Positions 34,152 through 43,593 are shown, counted from the stretch's first letter. The stretch is DNA of 64,000 nt from Nocardia sp. alder85J (GCF_020176955.2 NZ_JAIUCZ020000011.1:186001-250000), one strand, 5' to 3'. Numbers and translations are program-made. The notes: generated by a model not told the origin, from the letters alone.

Positions 34152-36143
34152 TCAGAACCGTCCCCCGCGGCTGATCCGTCGCGACCCGTCCGACCCGCCG
34201 TACGAACCCGGCCCCCAGGAGCCGGGATTCATCGGCCCGCCGCCGCGCGGGCCGGAGAAGCCGCCGCGCAGCATGCTGTCGATCAGGATGCCGCCGAGGA
34301 CCGCGCCGGTCTGCGACGAGGTCGAAACCGGTTGCCGCGCCTGCCATTCCCGCACGCTGGCCTGCGCCGTCCGCAGGGCGCGGGCGGCCAGTTCGGCGGC
34401 CTGCTGGGCGCCGGCCAGGGCCTGCGCGGGATCGGTGGATGCGAGTTGCCGGGCCCGGTCCAGGGCGCGTTCGGCCTCGGCGAGGCGGGTGCGCGGGGTG
34501 GCGTCGACACCGCCGCGGCGGGTGCCGATGTAGTCGGCGGCCGTGCGCACCTGGGTGACGGCCGCGGTCATCGCCTGATCGAGGCGGCGCTGCAACTGTT
34601 CGGCGGCGAGTTTGCGGTCCGAGGCCGCGGCAATGGCGTGCTCGAGCGCGGTGTCCGCGGTCACGGCGTCGTGGAAGACGCCCAGGGGGTTGCTGGCGCC
34701 GTCGGCCGCGGCGGCGGCCAGCGCGGCACGGGCCGCGGTGACCGCCGTGGTCAGATCCGGACCGCCGTGCGGGGACAGCCCGGTCGCGGTGTCGATATCG
34801 TGCCGCAGTTCGGCCAGCAGCGCGGGCAGTCCGGCCCGAGCCTGTTCGATATCGGTGGCGGCGGTGTCGACGGCGTCCAGCAGGGTGCGCGCGGCGGTGA
34901 CCGCCGATTCGGCGCCGCGGATCGCCGCCACCGCGGCGCCCTGCTGCCCGACCGGCCGCGCGACCGCCGTCCGGCCCGCGCCGATACTGGTCTCGGCGAA
35001 GTCGATGCGCTCCCGGGCCATCGCGACGTTGTCCCGGATCGGGGCCAGCGCGGCCGCCGGTTGCTCCCGGGTCAGCTGGGCGAGGGTGCGCTCCGAGACC
35101 GGCAGCCGGGCGGTCAGATCGACCAGCGACTGCGTCAGCGCGTCCAGCCGGCCCGGCGCGTCGATCAGCAGGTTGCGCATGGCGTCGAACTCGGTGACCT
35201 TGGTGTCGAGCTCGCGATCGGCGCGGGCGCAGGTGGAGATCAGCTCCACCAGCAGGTCGCGCCGCTGGTCCGGGGTCTCCGGAATATCGTCGTCGAGCCG
35301 CTGACGGATGGAGAATGCCTGCGCCAGAGCACGTTTCGCCGATTCCAGGGCGGCGGCGAAGGGGGCGGTGGCGGTGCCGCCGAATTCGTCGGCGGCCAGC
35401 CGCAATTCCTCGGCGCTGGTGCGCAGGGCGTCGTCGGTGTCGACCAGGATCTCGCGGGACCGGTCGTCGAGCAGATCCGGGCGCAGCGCGGCCAGGGCAG
35501 TGGTGTCGGTGGGATCGACCGCGCGGGCGGCGGCGCGCACGGCCCGCTCCCGGGCGGTCCGCCGCCGCCGCGCGAACAGCAGCACCCCGCCGACCCCGAG
35601 CACCGCGACCGCCGCCACGATCAGCACCGGGGCCGCCCCGACCCGATGGGTCGCGGGCCCGGCCATCGCCGCGGACAGCCCGTCGGCGGTGGCGACCGCG
35701 GCCTCGGCCCACTGCCCGTCGCGCAGCCGCGGTTCCACCCGATCCCGCAGCAGCGCATCCAGTTCCGATTCCCGCACCGACTGCGGCAACCGGCCGGTGA
35801 ACGCGTAGGAGTGGTCGCCGACGGCCACCGACAGCAGCACATCGCGCGGGCCGAAACCGGAGGCGGTCGCGGTCCGCGCCCCCCAGTCCGCCGGCTCCAG
35901 CCCGGCGAAGTCGTGCACGAAACTCACCCACAGCCGTTCCCGGTGCGCGCCGTAGAGCGAGTCGACCGCGGACCGGACCCGGTCGCGCTGCCCGCCGTCG
36001 AGTACCTGCGCGCTGTCGGTGACGTAGTCCGGCAGCCGGACCGGATCCTCCGCGCCCGCCGCGCCCGGGAGACACAGCACGATCACGAGGATTCCGAGCA
36101 CGGTCAACAGGGACCGGAGGCGATGAACCGGCGGCTGCGGCAT
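34152..36143 (-). CDS. TPM-domain membrane protein (Rv2345-like)
   Basis: The 663-residue protein has a signal peptide (VLGILVIVLCLPGAAGA), an extracytoplasmic TPM domain (residues ~35-165; LPDYVTDSAQVLDGGQRDRVRSAVDSLY, SVAVGDHSYAFTGRLP), one membrane helix (PVLIVAAVAVLGVGGVLLFA) and a long helical cytoplasmic region (~200-610) likely to form coiled coils. It ends in a Gly/Ser/Arg-rich tail. TPM proteins are implicated in quality control of membrane proteins. The linkage to dgt and dnaG matches M. tuberculosis Rv2345. Confidence 0.87.
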   Translation of the reverse strand: MPQPPVHRLRSLLTVLGILVIVLCLPGAAGAEDPVRLPDYVTDSAQVLDGGQRDRVRSAVDSLYGAHRERLWVSFVHDFAGLEPADWGARTATASGFGPRDVLLSVAVGDHSYAFTGRLPQSVRESELDALLRDRVEPRLRDGQWAEAAVATADGLSAAMAGPATHRVGAAPVLIVAAVAVLGVGGVLLFARRRRTARERAVRAAARAVDPTDTTALAALRPDLLDDRSREILVDTDDALRTSAEELRLAADEFGGTATAPFAAALESAKRALAQAFSIRQRLDDDIPETPDQRRDLLVELISTCARADRELDTKVTEFDAMRNLLIDAPGRLDALTQSLVDLTARLPVSERTLAQLTREQPAAALAPIRDNVAMARERIDFAETSIGAGRTAVARPVGQQGAAVAAIRGAESAVTAARTLLDAVDTAATDIEQARAGLPALLAELRHDIDTATGLSPHGGPDLTTAVTAARAALAAAAADGASNPLGVFHDAVTADTALEHAIAAASDRKLAAEQLQRRLDQAMTAAVTQVRTAADYIGTRRGGVDATPRTRLAEAERALDRARQLASTDPAQALAGAQQAAELAARALRTAQASVREWQARQPVSTSSQTGAVLGGILIDSMLRGGFSGPRGGGPMNPGSWGPGSYGGSDGSRRISRGGRF

Positions 36144-36309
36144 GGCACGAATGTATCCGTCCGGACCTGGTGAGCGCGGAGTTCGTGCCCGTGTCGATGC
36201 CGGTGACTAGGATCTACCGCGTGATCACGAGGGTTCCGGCCGGCCTCGCCGGTAGCCGCCGCCACTCGTCACGGTTCACCGCTCGTCCCGATTCTCCGAG
36301 GAGTACCGC

Positions 36310-36975
36310 ATGTCCGAGTACACCGGCACCGTGACCGTCGGCGGTCCGGCCGACGTCCGCGAATTGCCCGCGCTCACCCTCACCAAGGTGGCCGTGGGCC
36401 CGTTCGACAACAATGCATATCTGTTGCGGTGCAAGCACACCGGCAAACAACTGCTGGTCGACGCCGCCAACGAGCCCGAGACCCTGCTGGGACTGGCGGG
36501 CGGGCAGCTCGACGCGATCGTGACGACCCACCAGCACGGCGATCACTGGCAGGCGTTGCAGCCGGTCGTCGCGGCCACCGGTGCGACCACCTACGCGGGT
36601 GAGTTCGACGCCGACGACATCCCGGTGCCCACCGCCGTGCGGGTCGCCGACGGCGAGGTGATCCGGGTCGGTGACATCGAGCTCACCGCCATCCACCTGG
36701 TCGGACACACGCCCGGTTCGATCGCGCTGCTGTATCGCGACGACGCCGATCCGGCCGGAATCACACATCTGCTCACCGGTGACTGCCTGTTCCCCGGCGG
36801 CGTCGGCAACACCCGGAAGGATCCGGAGCGGTTCGCCACGCTGTACGAGGGTGTGGTGACGAAGCTGTTCGACCGGCTGCCCGACGACACCTGGGTGTAC
36901 CCGGGCCACGGCAAGGACACCACGCTGGGCGCCGAGCGGCCGCATCTTTCCGAATGGCAGCAACGGGGTTGGTGA
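36310..36975 (+). CDS. MBL-fold hydrolase (glyoxalase II-like)
   Basis: The 221-residue soluble enzyme has the metallo-beta-lactamase metal motif THQHGDHW (near residue 76), further ligands GHTPGS (near 137) and GDC in LLTGDCLFPGG, and the late His in YPGHGKDTTLG. Residues are arranged as in glyoxalase II-type thioesterases. ATG 36310 follows GAGGAG. TAGGAT at 36208-36213 is a probable -10 element. Confidence 0.9.
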   Translation: MSEYTGTVTVGGPADVRELPALTLTKVAVGPFDNNAYLLRCKHTGKQLLVDAANEPETLLGLAGGQLDAIVTTHQHGDHWQALQPVVAATGATTYAGEFDADDIPVPTAVRVADGEVIRVGDIELTAIHLVGHTPGSIALLYRDDADPAGITHLLTGDCLFPGGVGNTRKDPERFATLYEGVVTKLFDRLPDDTWVYPGHGKDTTLGAERPHLSEWQQRGW

Positions 36976-37040
36976 AATACGGCCGGGACCGGCCACCGGC
37001 CCGCAACCGTCGCGTGACCGGCCGTCGGCAGACTGGGGGC

Positions 37041-37733
37041 ATGTCCTGGGCCTCCTCGCGCACCGCCACCGATCCCGATCCGGAGGCCGGGTCGCGGCCG
37101 CGCGGGCGGGCTTTCGCACGCTGGGTCGGCCGCCTGGTGTCCGGTGCGGTCCTGATGGTCGTCGTGCTGGTGGTCGGCACCGCCGGGCGGGTCTGGCAGG
37201 TGGCGCGGATCATCGACGAGGACCACGCCGACGCCATCGTGATCCTCGGCGCGGCGCAGTACGACGGCACCCCCTCCTCGGTGTTCCAGGCCCGGCTCGA
37301 CCAGGGGTCCGAGCTGTTCGCCAAAGGCGTTGCGCCGCTGATCATCACCGTCGGCGGCAAGCGGGTCGGCGACAACTACACCGAGGCCGCCGCGGGCCGG
37401 GCCTACCTGCACGACGCGGGGGTGCCGGAGAACCGGATCGTGGCGGTGCAGACCGGTTCCGACACCCTGCAGAGCATCGAGGCGGTGGCCGCCGAGATGA
37501 AGGCCCGCGACCTGTCGTCGGCGGTGCTGGTCAGCGACCCCTGGCATTCGCTGCGCACCCGTACCATGGCCCGGGACGCGGGACTGCACGTGTGGACCGC
37601 GCCGACCCGCACCGGCCCGGCCGTGTACACCCGGGAATCGCAGTTCCACGGCATCGTCCGGGAGACCGGCGCGCTGCTGTGGTACCAGCTGACCCACTTC
37701 TCCGCCGACTTCAAATACACCGCCGTGCAATGA
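37041..37733 (+). CDS. DUF218 (YdcF/SanA/ElyC-like) membrane-anchored protein
   Basis: The 230-residue protein has a single N-terminal membrane helix (LVSGAVLMVVVLVVGTAGRVW) and an extracytoplasmic DUF218 domain starting DAIVILGAAQYDGTPS, with ITVGGKRVGDNYTEA and LVSDPWHSLRTRTMARDAG. Relatives are involved in envelope integrity and vancomycin tolerance in other bacteria. ATG 37041 follows a GGGGG stretch; the upstream in-frame start at 36954 would overlap the hydrolase gene and add a basic peptide. It precedes dgt by 128 bp. Confidence 0.87.
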   Translation: MSWASSRTATDPDPEAGSRPRGRAFARWVGRLVSGAVLMVVVLVVGTAGRVWQVARIIDEDHADAIVILGAAQYDGTPSSVFQARLDQGSELFAKGVAPLIITVGGKRVGDNYTEAAAGRAYLHDAGVPENRIVAVQTGSDTLQSIEAVAAEMKARDLSSAVLVSDPWHSLRTRTMARDAGLHVWTAPTRTGPAVYTRESQFHGIVRETGALLWYQLTHFSADFKYTAVQ

Positions 37734-37786
37734 GAATGCCGGTGCGACGACCATTGCGCCGAACGACCGCGCTCCCGAGACCGCGT

Positions 37787-37814
37787 GACAACGACTGTGC
37801 GACAACGACTGTGA
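37787..37814. repeat. 14-bp tandem duplication upstream of dgt
   Basis: GACAACGACTGTGC (37787-37800) is followed at once by GACAACGACTGTGA. It lies about 50 bp before the dgt start in the short gap after the DUF218 gene. It is probably a replication-slippage product. No role is evident. Confidence 0.6.
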
Positions 37815-37861
37815 GAAGACGATCCTGATGAGCAGAAGGCGATGACCCGGACGGCGACCCG

Positions 37862-39118
37862 ATGACCGGCTACCACGCGGCGGATCGGGACCGGATGGTG
37901 CCCGAATCGGCGAAGACCGCCGGGCTGAGCTGGTCCTCCACCCCCGCCCGGCGCAGCCCCTTCGCCCGGGATCGCGCCCGGGTGCTGCATTCCGCGGCGC
38001 TGCGCCGGCTGGCCGACAAGACCCAGGTGATGGGCCCGCGCGAGGGCGACACCCCGCGCACCCGCCTCACCCATTCGCTGGAGGTTGCGCAGATCGGCCG
38101 CAGCATCGCCGACGGCCTGGGCTGTGATCCGGATCTGGTGGATCTGGCCGGGCTCGCCCACGACATCGGGCATCCGCCCTACGGTCACAACGGCGAACGC
38201 GCGCTGGACCTGTTCGCCGACGAGTACGGCGGTTTCGAGGGCAACGCGCAGAACCTGCGCATCCTCACCCGGCTGGAGCCCAAGGTGTTCGGCCCGCAGC
38301 CGGACGGTCCGGAGAGCTTCGGGCTCAACCTGACCCGGGCCGCCCTCGACGCGACCGTCAAATATCCGTGGGCGCGCGCGGGCAGTGGCACCAAATTCGG
38401 CGCCTACGACGCGGACCTGGCGCGGCTGGAATGGGTGCGCAAGGGCGCCCCGGAACGCCGGCAGTCGCTGGAATCCCAGGTGATGGACTGGTCCGACGAC
38501 GTGGCCTACTCCGTGCACGATCTGGAGGACGGCGTCATCGCCGGGCGCATCGACCTGCGCGCGCTGGCCGATCCGGCCGAACAGGCCGCCCTCGCCGCGC
38601 TCGGTCATCAGCGGCATCCGGCGCTGTCGGCGGACGAACTGATCGCCGCGTGCCGGCGGCTGTCCGGGCTGCCGGTGATCGCCGCGGCCACCGGCTACGA
38701 CGGCACGCTGCGCGCCTCGGTGGCGCTGAAACGGCTGACCAGCGAGCTGGTGGGCCGGTTCGCCACCGCCGCGGTGGAGGCCACCCGGGAGGTGTTCGGC
38801 GGGCGGAAGCTGACCCGCTACGCCGCCGATCTGGAGGTGCCGCGGCTGGTCGCCGCCGAGGTGGCGATGCTGAAGACGGTCGCGCTGCGCTACGTGTTGT
38901 CCGATCCGGTGCACCGGCGCCGGCAGGCGGGCCAGCGCGAATGCGTGCTGCTGGTGGCCGACCGGCTGCTGACCGGCGCCCCGGGCACCCTGGACCGGGT
39001 GTTGTTGCCGTGGTGGGAGGCCGCCGCGGACGAGGCCGAACGGGTGCGGGTGATCGTCGACCAGATCGCCTCCTACACCGAGAGCCGGCTGGAACGGGTG
39101 GCCGCCGGCGCCGGGTGA
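37862..39118 (+). CDS. dgt: Deoxyguanosinetriphosphate triphosphohydrolase-like protein
   Basis: The 418-residue HD-domain enzyme of the dGTPase family hydrolyses dNTPs to nucleosides and triphosphate. Metal ligands are visible as H71 (RLTHSLEV) and H100-D101 (LAHDIGHPPYGHNGE), with a later Asp in DVAYSVHDLEDG. It lies just upstream of dnaG as in M. tuberculosis (Rv2344c-Rv2343c), linking nucleotide pool control with replication. Confidence 0.94.
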   Translation: MTGYHAADRDRMVPESAKTAGLSWSSTPARRSPFARDRARVLHSAALRRLADKTQVMGPREGDTPRTRLTHSLEVAQIGRSIADGLGCDPDLVDLAGLAHDIGHPPYGHNGERALDLFADEYGGFEGNAQNLRILTRLEPKVFGPQPDGPESFGLNLTRAALDATVKYPWARAGSGTKFGAYDADLARLEWVRKGAPERRQSLESQVMDWSDDVAYSVHDLEDGVIAGRIDLRALADPAEQAALAALGHQRHPALSADELIAACRRLSGLPVIAAATGYDGTLRASVALKRLTSELVGRFATAAVEATREVFGGRKLTRYAADLEVPRLVAAEVAMLKTVALRYVLSDPVHRRRQAGQRECVLLVADRLLTGAPGTLDRVLLPWWEAAADEAERVRVIVDQIASYTESRLERVAAGAG

Positions 39119-39158
39119 TCCCGGGGCGCGGCCGGGGGACCGGGAGCCGGGCGCGCGG

Positions 39159-39164
39159 TAGACT
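39159..39164 (+). promoter_or_regulatory. -10 element for leaderless dnaG transcript
   Basis: TAGACT lies 8 nt before GTG 39173, which places the transcription start at or next to the first base of the start codon. The sequence TAGACTCGC is repeated in front of the GntR gene at 41832. No Shine-Dalgarno sequence lies between. Confidence 0.6.
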
Positions 39165-39172
39165 CGCACACC

Positions 39173-41095
39173 GTGGCCGGACGACTCCCTGATCGCGACA
39201 TCGCGGCAATTCGTGAACGCGTGCGCATCGAGGATGTCGTGGGCGAATATGTGGCGCTCAAGCGCGCCGGCGCCGATTCGAGCAAGGGCCTGTGCCCGTT
39301 CCACGACGAGAAGTCGCCGTCGTTCCACGTGCGGCCGAATCACGGCGTGTTCCACTGCTTCGGCTGCGGCGAGGGCGGTGACGTGTTCGCCTTCCTCCAG
39401 AAGCTGGAGCACATCGGCTTCGTCGAGGCCGTCGAGCAGATGGCCGACCGCATCGGCTACCAGATCAACTACGAGGGCGGCGGCACCTCGGTGCAGCGCG
39501 ACCGCGGCACCCGGTCCCGCCTGGTCGCGGCCAACGCCGCCGCGTACGAGTTCTACGCCGCGCAGCTGAACGAGCCGGAGGCCGCCGCGGCCCGGAAATA
39601 CCTGACCGACCGCAACTTCGACGGCGACGCGGCCCGCGCGTTCGGCTGCGGTTTCGCCCCCGGCGGCTGGGACTCGCTCACGAAACACTTGCTGCGCAAG
39701 GGTTTCGACATCAAGGAGCTGGAGGCGGCCGGGCTGTCCAAGCCGGGGCGGCACGGCCCGATCGACCGGTTCCACCGGCGGTTGCTGTGGCCGATCCGCA
39801 ATCTCGGCGGCGAGGTGATCGGCTTCGGCGCGCGCCGGTTGTTCGACGACGACCAGATGACCGCGAAGTACATCAACACCTCGGAAACGGTGCTGTACAA
39901 GAAGTCTCAGGTGTTGTTCGGCCTGGACCTGGCCAAGCGCGAGATCGCCAAGGGGCATCAGGCGGTGGTGGTCGAGGGCTACACCGATGTGATGGCCATG
40001 CATCTGGCCGGGGTGAAGACCGCGGTCGCGTCCTGCGGCACCGCCTTCGGCGACGAACATCTCGCGGTGCTGCGCCGGTTGCTCTTGGACGACAACTTCT
40101 GGCGCGGCGAGATCATCTACACCTTCGACGGTGATCAGGCCGGACAGGCCGCGGCGCTGAAGGCGTTCTCCGGCGACCAGAAACTGGCCGGGCAGACCTA
40201 TATCGCGGTGGCCCCCGACGGCCAGGACCCGTGCGATCTGCGGCAGCGCTCCGGCGACGGCGCCGTGCGGGATCTGGTGGCGCGACGGGTTCCGTTGTAC
40301 GAGTTCGTGATTCGCGGCCTGCTCGCCGAACACGACCTGGACGCCCCGGAAGGCCAGGTGGAGGCGCTGCGCCGGGCGGTGCCGGTGGTGTCGCAGATCA
40401 AGGATTTCGCGCTGCGCAAAGCGTACGCGACCAAACTCGCGGGCTGGGTCGGCTGGGACGACATCCAGCAGGTGGTGCGCCGGGTGGGTGACGAGGCCCG
40501 CCGCCAGCGCTCCGGTGACGATCGCACCCCGGCGGGCCGTGGCGCCGCCGCGCGCGGCTCGGCCACCGTGTCCGAACATCCCGCCGCCCGGCCGAGCCCG
40601 GCGGATCCGGCGCTGTTGCCGCAGCGGCAATCCTTGGCCGCCGCCTTGCAGTACCCGGCGCTGTCCGGCCCGATGTTCGATGCGGTCGACGCGGAGGCGT
40701 TCACCCACCCGGCCTATGTGGCGGTGCGGACCGCGATCGTCGCGGCCGGCGGCACCTCTGCCGGACTCGGCGGCGCGGAATGGGTCTCCCGGGTGGCCGA
40801 CAACACCGAGGACCTCACGCTGCAAGCGCTGGTCCACGAACTGTCCGCGGAGCCGTTGCCGGTCAAGTCGATCGACGACATCCAGCGCTTCGTCATCGGC
40901 GTGATCGCCCGCACCCAGGAGGCGTGGGTCGGCCGTCAGGTCGCGGAGCTGAAGTCGAAGCTCCAGCGCATCTCCTCCACCGAGGAGTCCGAGGCGTACA
41001 TATCCCTGTTCGGCGACGTGGTGGCGCTGGAGCAGTACCGCAAGAGCCTGCGCGATCAGGCGATGGGCAATTCCACCGGCTCGGCGGTCGGCTGA
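39173..41095 (+). CDS. dnaG: DNA primase
   Basis: The primase makes RNA primers for replication. The 640-residue product has an N-terminal CHC2 zinc finger (C41, H44, C62, C65), the catalytic Toprim core (VVVEGYTDVMAMH and FDGDQAGQAAALKAF) and a C-terminal DnaB-interaction region after a Ser/Pro/Ala-rich linker (residues ~440-480). The start is GTG 39173. It is convergent with a small membrane-anchored protein gene (22-nt gap), the same context as Rv2343c. Confidence 0.96.
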   Translation: MAGRLPDRDIAAIRERVRIEDVVGEYVALKRAGADSSKGLCPFHDEKSPSFHVRPNHGVFHCFGCGEGGDVFAFLQKLEHIGFVEAVEQMADRIGYQINYEGGGTSVQRDRGTRSRLVAANAAAYEFYAAQLNEPEAAAARKYLTDRNFDGDAARAFGCGFAPGGWDSLTKHLLRKGFDIKELEAAGLSKPGRHGPIDRFHRRLLWPIRNLGGEVIGFGARRLFDDDQMTAKYINTSETVLYKKSQVLFGLDLAKREIAKGHQAVVVEGYTDVMAMHLAGVKTAVASCGTAFGDEHLAVLRRLLLDDNFWRGEIIYTFDGDQAGQAAALKAFSGDQKLAGQTYIAVAPDGQDPCDLRQRSGDGAVRDLVARRVPLYEFVIRGLLAEHDLDAPEGQVEALRRAVPVVSQIKDFALRKAYATKLAGWVGWDDIQQVVRRVGDEARRQRSGDDRTPAGRGAAARGSATVSEHPAARPSPADPALLPQRQSLAAALQYPALSGPMFDAVDAEAFTHPAYVAVRTAIVAAGGTSAGLGGAEWVSRVADNTEDLTLQALVHELSAEPLPVKSIDDIQRFVIGVIARTQEAWVGRQVAELKSKLQRISSTEESEAYISLFGDVVALEQYRKSLRDQAMGNSTGSAVG

Positions 41096-41117
41096 GCCGG
41101 GCTCACGTCCGCGCGGT

Positions 41118-41363
41118 CTAGCGCCGCAACTGGTTGTGGGGGACCAGGATCGTGGTGTGCTCGTCGATCGGGACCAGCGGTTCCAGTTGGGGCCGGGTGC
41201 TGAGCTTGTCCGACAGTTTCTGGCGGCCGACCCGGACCAGTGCGCGGGTGGCGGGGCTGCCGGTGATCGCGCGAGCGGTCTTGCTGATCTGCTCGTACCG
41301 CGCCCGCCCGGCCTTGGTGCCGAGCACGTAGCCGGCTGCGATGCCGATGATCAACCGCAGCAT
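41118..41363 (-). CDS. Small conserved protein with N-terminal membrane-associated segment (Rv2342-like)
   Basis: The 81-residue product (MLRLIIGIAAGYVLGTKAGRARYEQ...) has a short hydrophobic start with a Gly-rich YVLGTKAGR motif common to YtxH-like proteins, then a polar body. ATG 41363 is preceded by GGGAGGAG at good spacing. It is convergent with dnaG exactly as Rv2342 is in M. tuberculosis. The function is unknown. Confidence 0.82.
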   Translation of the reverse strand: MLRLIIGIAAGYVLGTKAGRARYEQISKTARAITGSPATRALVRVGRQKLSDKLSTRPQLEPLVPIDEHTTILVPHNQLRR

Positions 41364-41844
41364 GTCGTCGGTCTCCTCCCAGTCACTGTCCGCGGCGTCC
41401 ATCCTGCCCGACACCCGGTCCGCCTGTCGATTCGAGGTCCACCTTGCCAGAAAGGTCCGACACTGCCGCTCGGTCCGGCGCGACGCGCGCCCCGGCTGTG
41501 ACCGCCGCGGGTGTCCCGCGGCGCTCCGGCCCGTGCGCCACGAGAATCTTTGCGCCGCAGCACGTTCTGGAACTCGCCGGATGTCTGCTCGAATCCTCCC
41601 GCCGCCGGGACGGCATCGCCGGTGGTGCCGAGAGTATGACGGCTGCAACGATATTCGTGACCCGGTGGCCGCGCGCGAACAGTGTCGAGGGGTGGTGGGA
41701 CGGTCCGGTCCGGCGGCCCCGCGCTGCCGTTCGGGCGGCACAGAAGCCTGTGCGCCGGGCCCGGCTCGGCGTGCGAACCGACCGGGGAGCGGCAGGGGAC
41801 GGAACGGACGAGCCCGCAACGACCACCCGGCTAGACTCGCGGCT
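41364..41844. other. 481-bp intergenic region, no gene recognised
   Basis: I looked specifically for a tRNA cloverleaf and for small coding frames and found nothing convincing; open frames here are GC-driven. It holds the ribosome-binding site of the Rv2342-like gene at its left end and the GntR promoter (TAGACT at 41832-41837) at its right end. Confidence 0.55.
41832..41837 (+). promoter_or_regulatory. -10 element for leaderless GntR transcript
   Basis: TAGACT lies 7 nt before GTG 41845, without any Shine-Dalgarno sequence between them. It has the same TAGACTCGC context as the dnaG promoter. Confidence 0.55.
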
Positions 41845-42591
41845 GTGGAAAGGTCGGTCGGCGAACGGGTTTCGGGTGCCCGCGCGAATCAGCGCGCGCT
41901 GCGCGAGGCGGTCAAGGGGCTCATCGTCGCGCGCGGCCTCGGGCCGGGAGCGTCGCTGCCGACCGAATCGGAGCTGATGAAGGAGCTCGGCGTCTCGCGG
42001 CACCCGCTGCGGGAGGCGATGAAGGCGCTCGAGGCGGTGGGCATCGTCGACATCCGGCACGGATACGGCACCTACGTCGGCGCCGGGCCGCTGTCCGGGC
42101 TGGAGGCGGGCCTGGCGTTCCACGGCGCGCTGTCGGTGCGCGGCGACTACACCGATATCCGGAACCTGTTCGAAGTGCGCGAGGTGCTGGAGGCCGGGCT
42201 GGTCTCCCGCGTGCTGGCCGCTCGCGACCGGCTCGACCTGGCTGCCCTGACCGACGCGGTCACCGCGATGGAGGAGGCCGCGCAGCGCGGCGATCCTGCG
42301 CCGGACCAGGACTGGCGTTTCCATGAGGCCCTCTACCGGCCGCTCGGCAACGAGCTGATACTCGATTTGATCCAGGTGTTCTGGCGGGTGTTCGCCGAAC
42401 TCGACCCCGCACTGACCGGTCCGGCCGCCGCCCCCGAGACGATCGCCCGCCGGCACCGCGCCATTCTCGACGCCGTGCGCGCGGGCGACGAACCCGCCCT
42501 GCGCCTCGCGACCGATGAGCATTTCCGAGGCATCCGCGAGCGGCTGGCCGTACAGCCGGCGGCCGTCGACCGGGCGCCGAACGGAGGGTGA
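41845..42591 (+). CDS. GntR-family regulator, FadR subfamily
   Basis: The 248-residue protein has an N-terminal winged helix (residues ~10-75; LREAVKGLIVARGLGPGASLPTESELMKELGVSRHPLREAMKALEAVGIVDIRHGYGTYV) and an all-helical FCD effector domain (residues ~95-225). The metal-binding His/Asp residues are recognisable in DQDWRFHEALY, RRHRAILDAV and TDEHFRGI. FadR-type regulators respond to carboxylic acids. No obvious target lies next to it; the downstream genes are convergent. Confidence 0.88.
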   Translation: MERSVGERVSGARANQRALREAVKGLIVARGLGPGASLPTESELMKELGVSRHPLREAMKALEAVGIVDIRHGYGTYVGAGPLSGLEAGLAFHGALSVRGDYTDIRNLFEVREVLEAGLVSRVLAARDRLDLAALTDAVTAMEEAAQRGDPAPDQDWRFHEALYRPLGNELILDLIQVFWRVFAELDPALTGPAAAPETIARRHRAILDAVRAGDEPALRLATDEHFRGIRERLAVQPAAVDRAPNGG

Positions 42592-42639
42592 GCACCCGGT
42601 CCCGGATCGGCGGCCCGCCCGGTCGGCCGGGAGGTGACA

Positions 42640-42670
42640 GCCGAATACGCGTCACAAGCGGATATTCGGC
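42640..42670. terminator. Hairpin between convergent GntR and sigma-factor genes
   Basis: GCCGAATA (42640-42647) pairs perfectly with TATTCGGC (42663-42670) around a 15-nt loop, in the 85-bp gap between two convergent stops. It can act for either strand. The AT-containing stem is unusual among terminators of this genome. Confidence 0.5.
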
Positions 42671-42676
42671 CCCCGG

Positions 42677-43564
42677 TCACGGCTGCGGTAGCGCGCCCGG
42701 GAACAGGGCCGGTTCCAGGACCCGCAGCCGGTTCGGGTCCGCGATCACCTCGATACCGGTGATCACCGCGGCGGGAATCGTGAACAGCATCACCGAGAAC
42801 GGCCCGGCGGACCCGGCGACCAGGGCGGCGGGAGCGCCGTCGGCGAGGATCGGCTCCGCGTAGGCCGACAGGCGCGCGAAGGTCACCGCCTGCCGGGCCG
42901 CGATATCCGCGCCACGCAGCCGGACCGGCGTCCGGGTGGGGGAGGCGGCGCCGTCGGCGGCGATCGCGACCTCGGGGTCCAGCAGCGCCAGCAGCGTGTC
43001 GAGATCGCCGGAGCGGGCCGCGTCGAGGAACGCCGCGACGATCCGGCGCTGCGCGGCCGTCTGCGGGCGCTCGCCCTCCGGCCCGCCGGTGACCCGTCGC
43101 CGCGCGCGACCGGCCAGCAGCCGGGCCGCGTTCGGCGATCGATCCAGGATGGTCGCGATGTCCTCGAACGGCACCGCGAACAGATCGTGCAGCACGAAGG
43201 CGACCCGCTCGGCCGGGGTCAGCCGGTCCAGCACCACCAGCAGCGCCCGCCCGGCCGACTCGGTGAGCACCGCGCCCTCCTCGGGCCCGGCCACCGGATC
43301 GGCGAGCCGCTCCGGCAGGTGCGCGCCCAGCGGGTGCTCGCGCCGCCCCGAGCGGCTGCGCAGCATGTCCAGGCAGATGTGGGACAGCGCGGTGGTCAGC
43401 CAGCCGCCCGGATTGTCGATGCCCGCGGCGCCGGTGCGATGCCAGCGCAACCAGGTCTCCTGCACCGCGTCCTCGGCGTCGGCGGCGGAGCCGAGCATCC
43501 GGTGTGCCACCGCCCGCAGCCTGGTCCGGTGCCGCTCGAAATTCTCGGTCGCGTCCACCGACAT
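42677..43564 (-). CDS. ECF sigma factor with C-terminal SnoaL-like domain (SigJ/ECF41 type)
   Basis: The ~295-residue protein has sigma region 2 (ENFERHRTRLRAVAHRMLGSAADAEDAVQETWLRW), region 4 (LTPAERVAFVLHDLFAVPFEDIATILDRSPNAARLLAGRARRRV) and a C-terminal SnoaL-like fold (residues ~180-285) ending near ADPNRLRVL, comparable to the conserved NPDKL-type motif of ECF41. In ECF41 factors this domain replaces an anti-sigma factor. ATG 43564 was chosen; TTG 43591 is possible. The divergent doxX gene, only 29 bp away, is a likely target. Confidence 0.86.
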   Translation of the reverse strand: MSVDATENFERHRTRLRAVAHRMLGSAADAEDAVQETWLRWHRTGAAGIDNPGGWLTTALSHICLDMLRSRSGRREHPLGAHLPERLADPVAGPEEGAVLTESAGRALLVVLDRLTPAERVAFVLHDLFAVPFEDIATILDRSPNAARLLAGRARRRVTGGPEGERPQTAAQRRIVAAFLDAARSGDLDTLLALLDPEVAIAADGAASPTRTPVRLRGADIAARQAVTFARLSAYAEPILADGAPAALVAGSAGPFSVMLFTIPAAVITGIEVIADPNRLRVLEPALFPGALPQP

Positions 43565-43593
43565 ATCTTGCGCCGCCCGTCCGTCATCCAAGC

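Noticed and set aside
37403..40837. Very long open frame on the minus strand opposite dgt and dnaG
   Set aside because: It is the high-GC antisense shadow of two certain housekeeping genes. The translation is Arg/Gly/His/Val-rich low-information sequence with no domain.
41364..41844. Possible tRNA gene in the gap after the dnaG block
   Set aside because: I searched for acceptor-stem complementarity and a T-loop GTTCGA context and found no cloverleaf.
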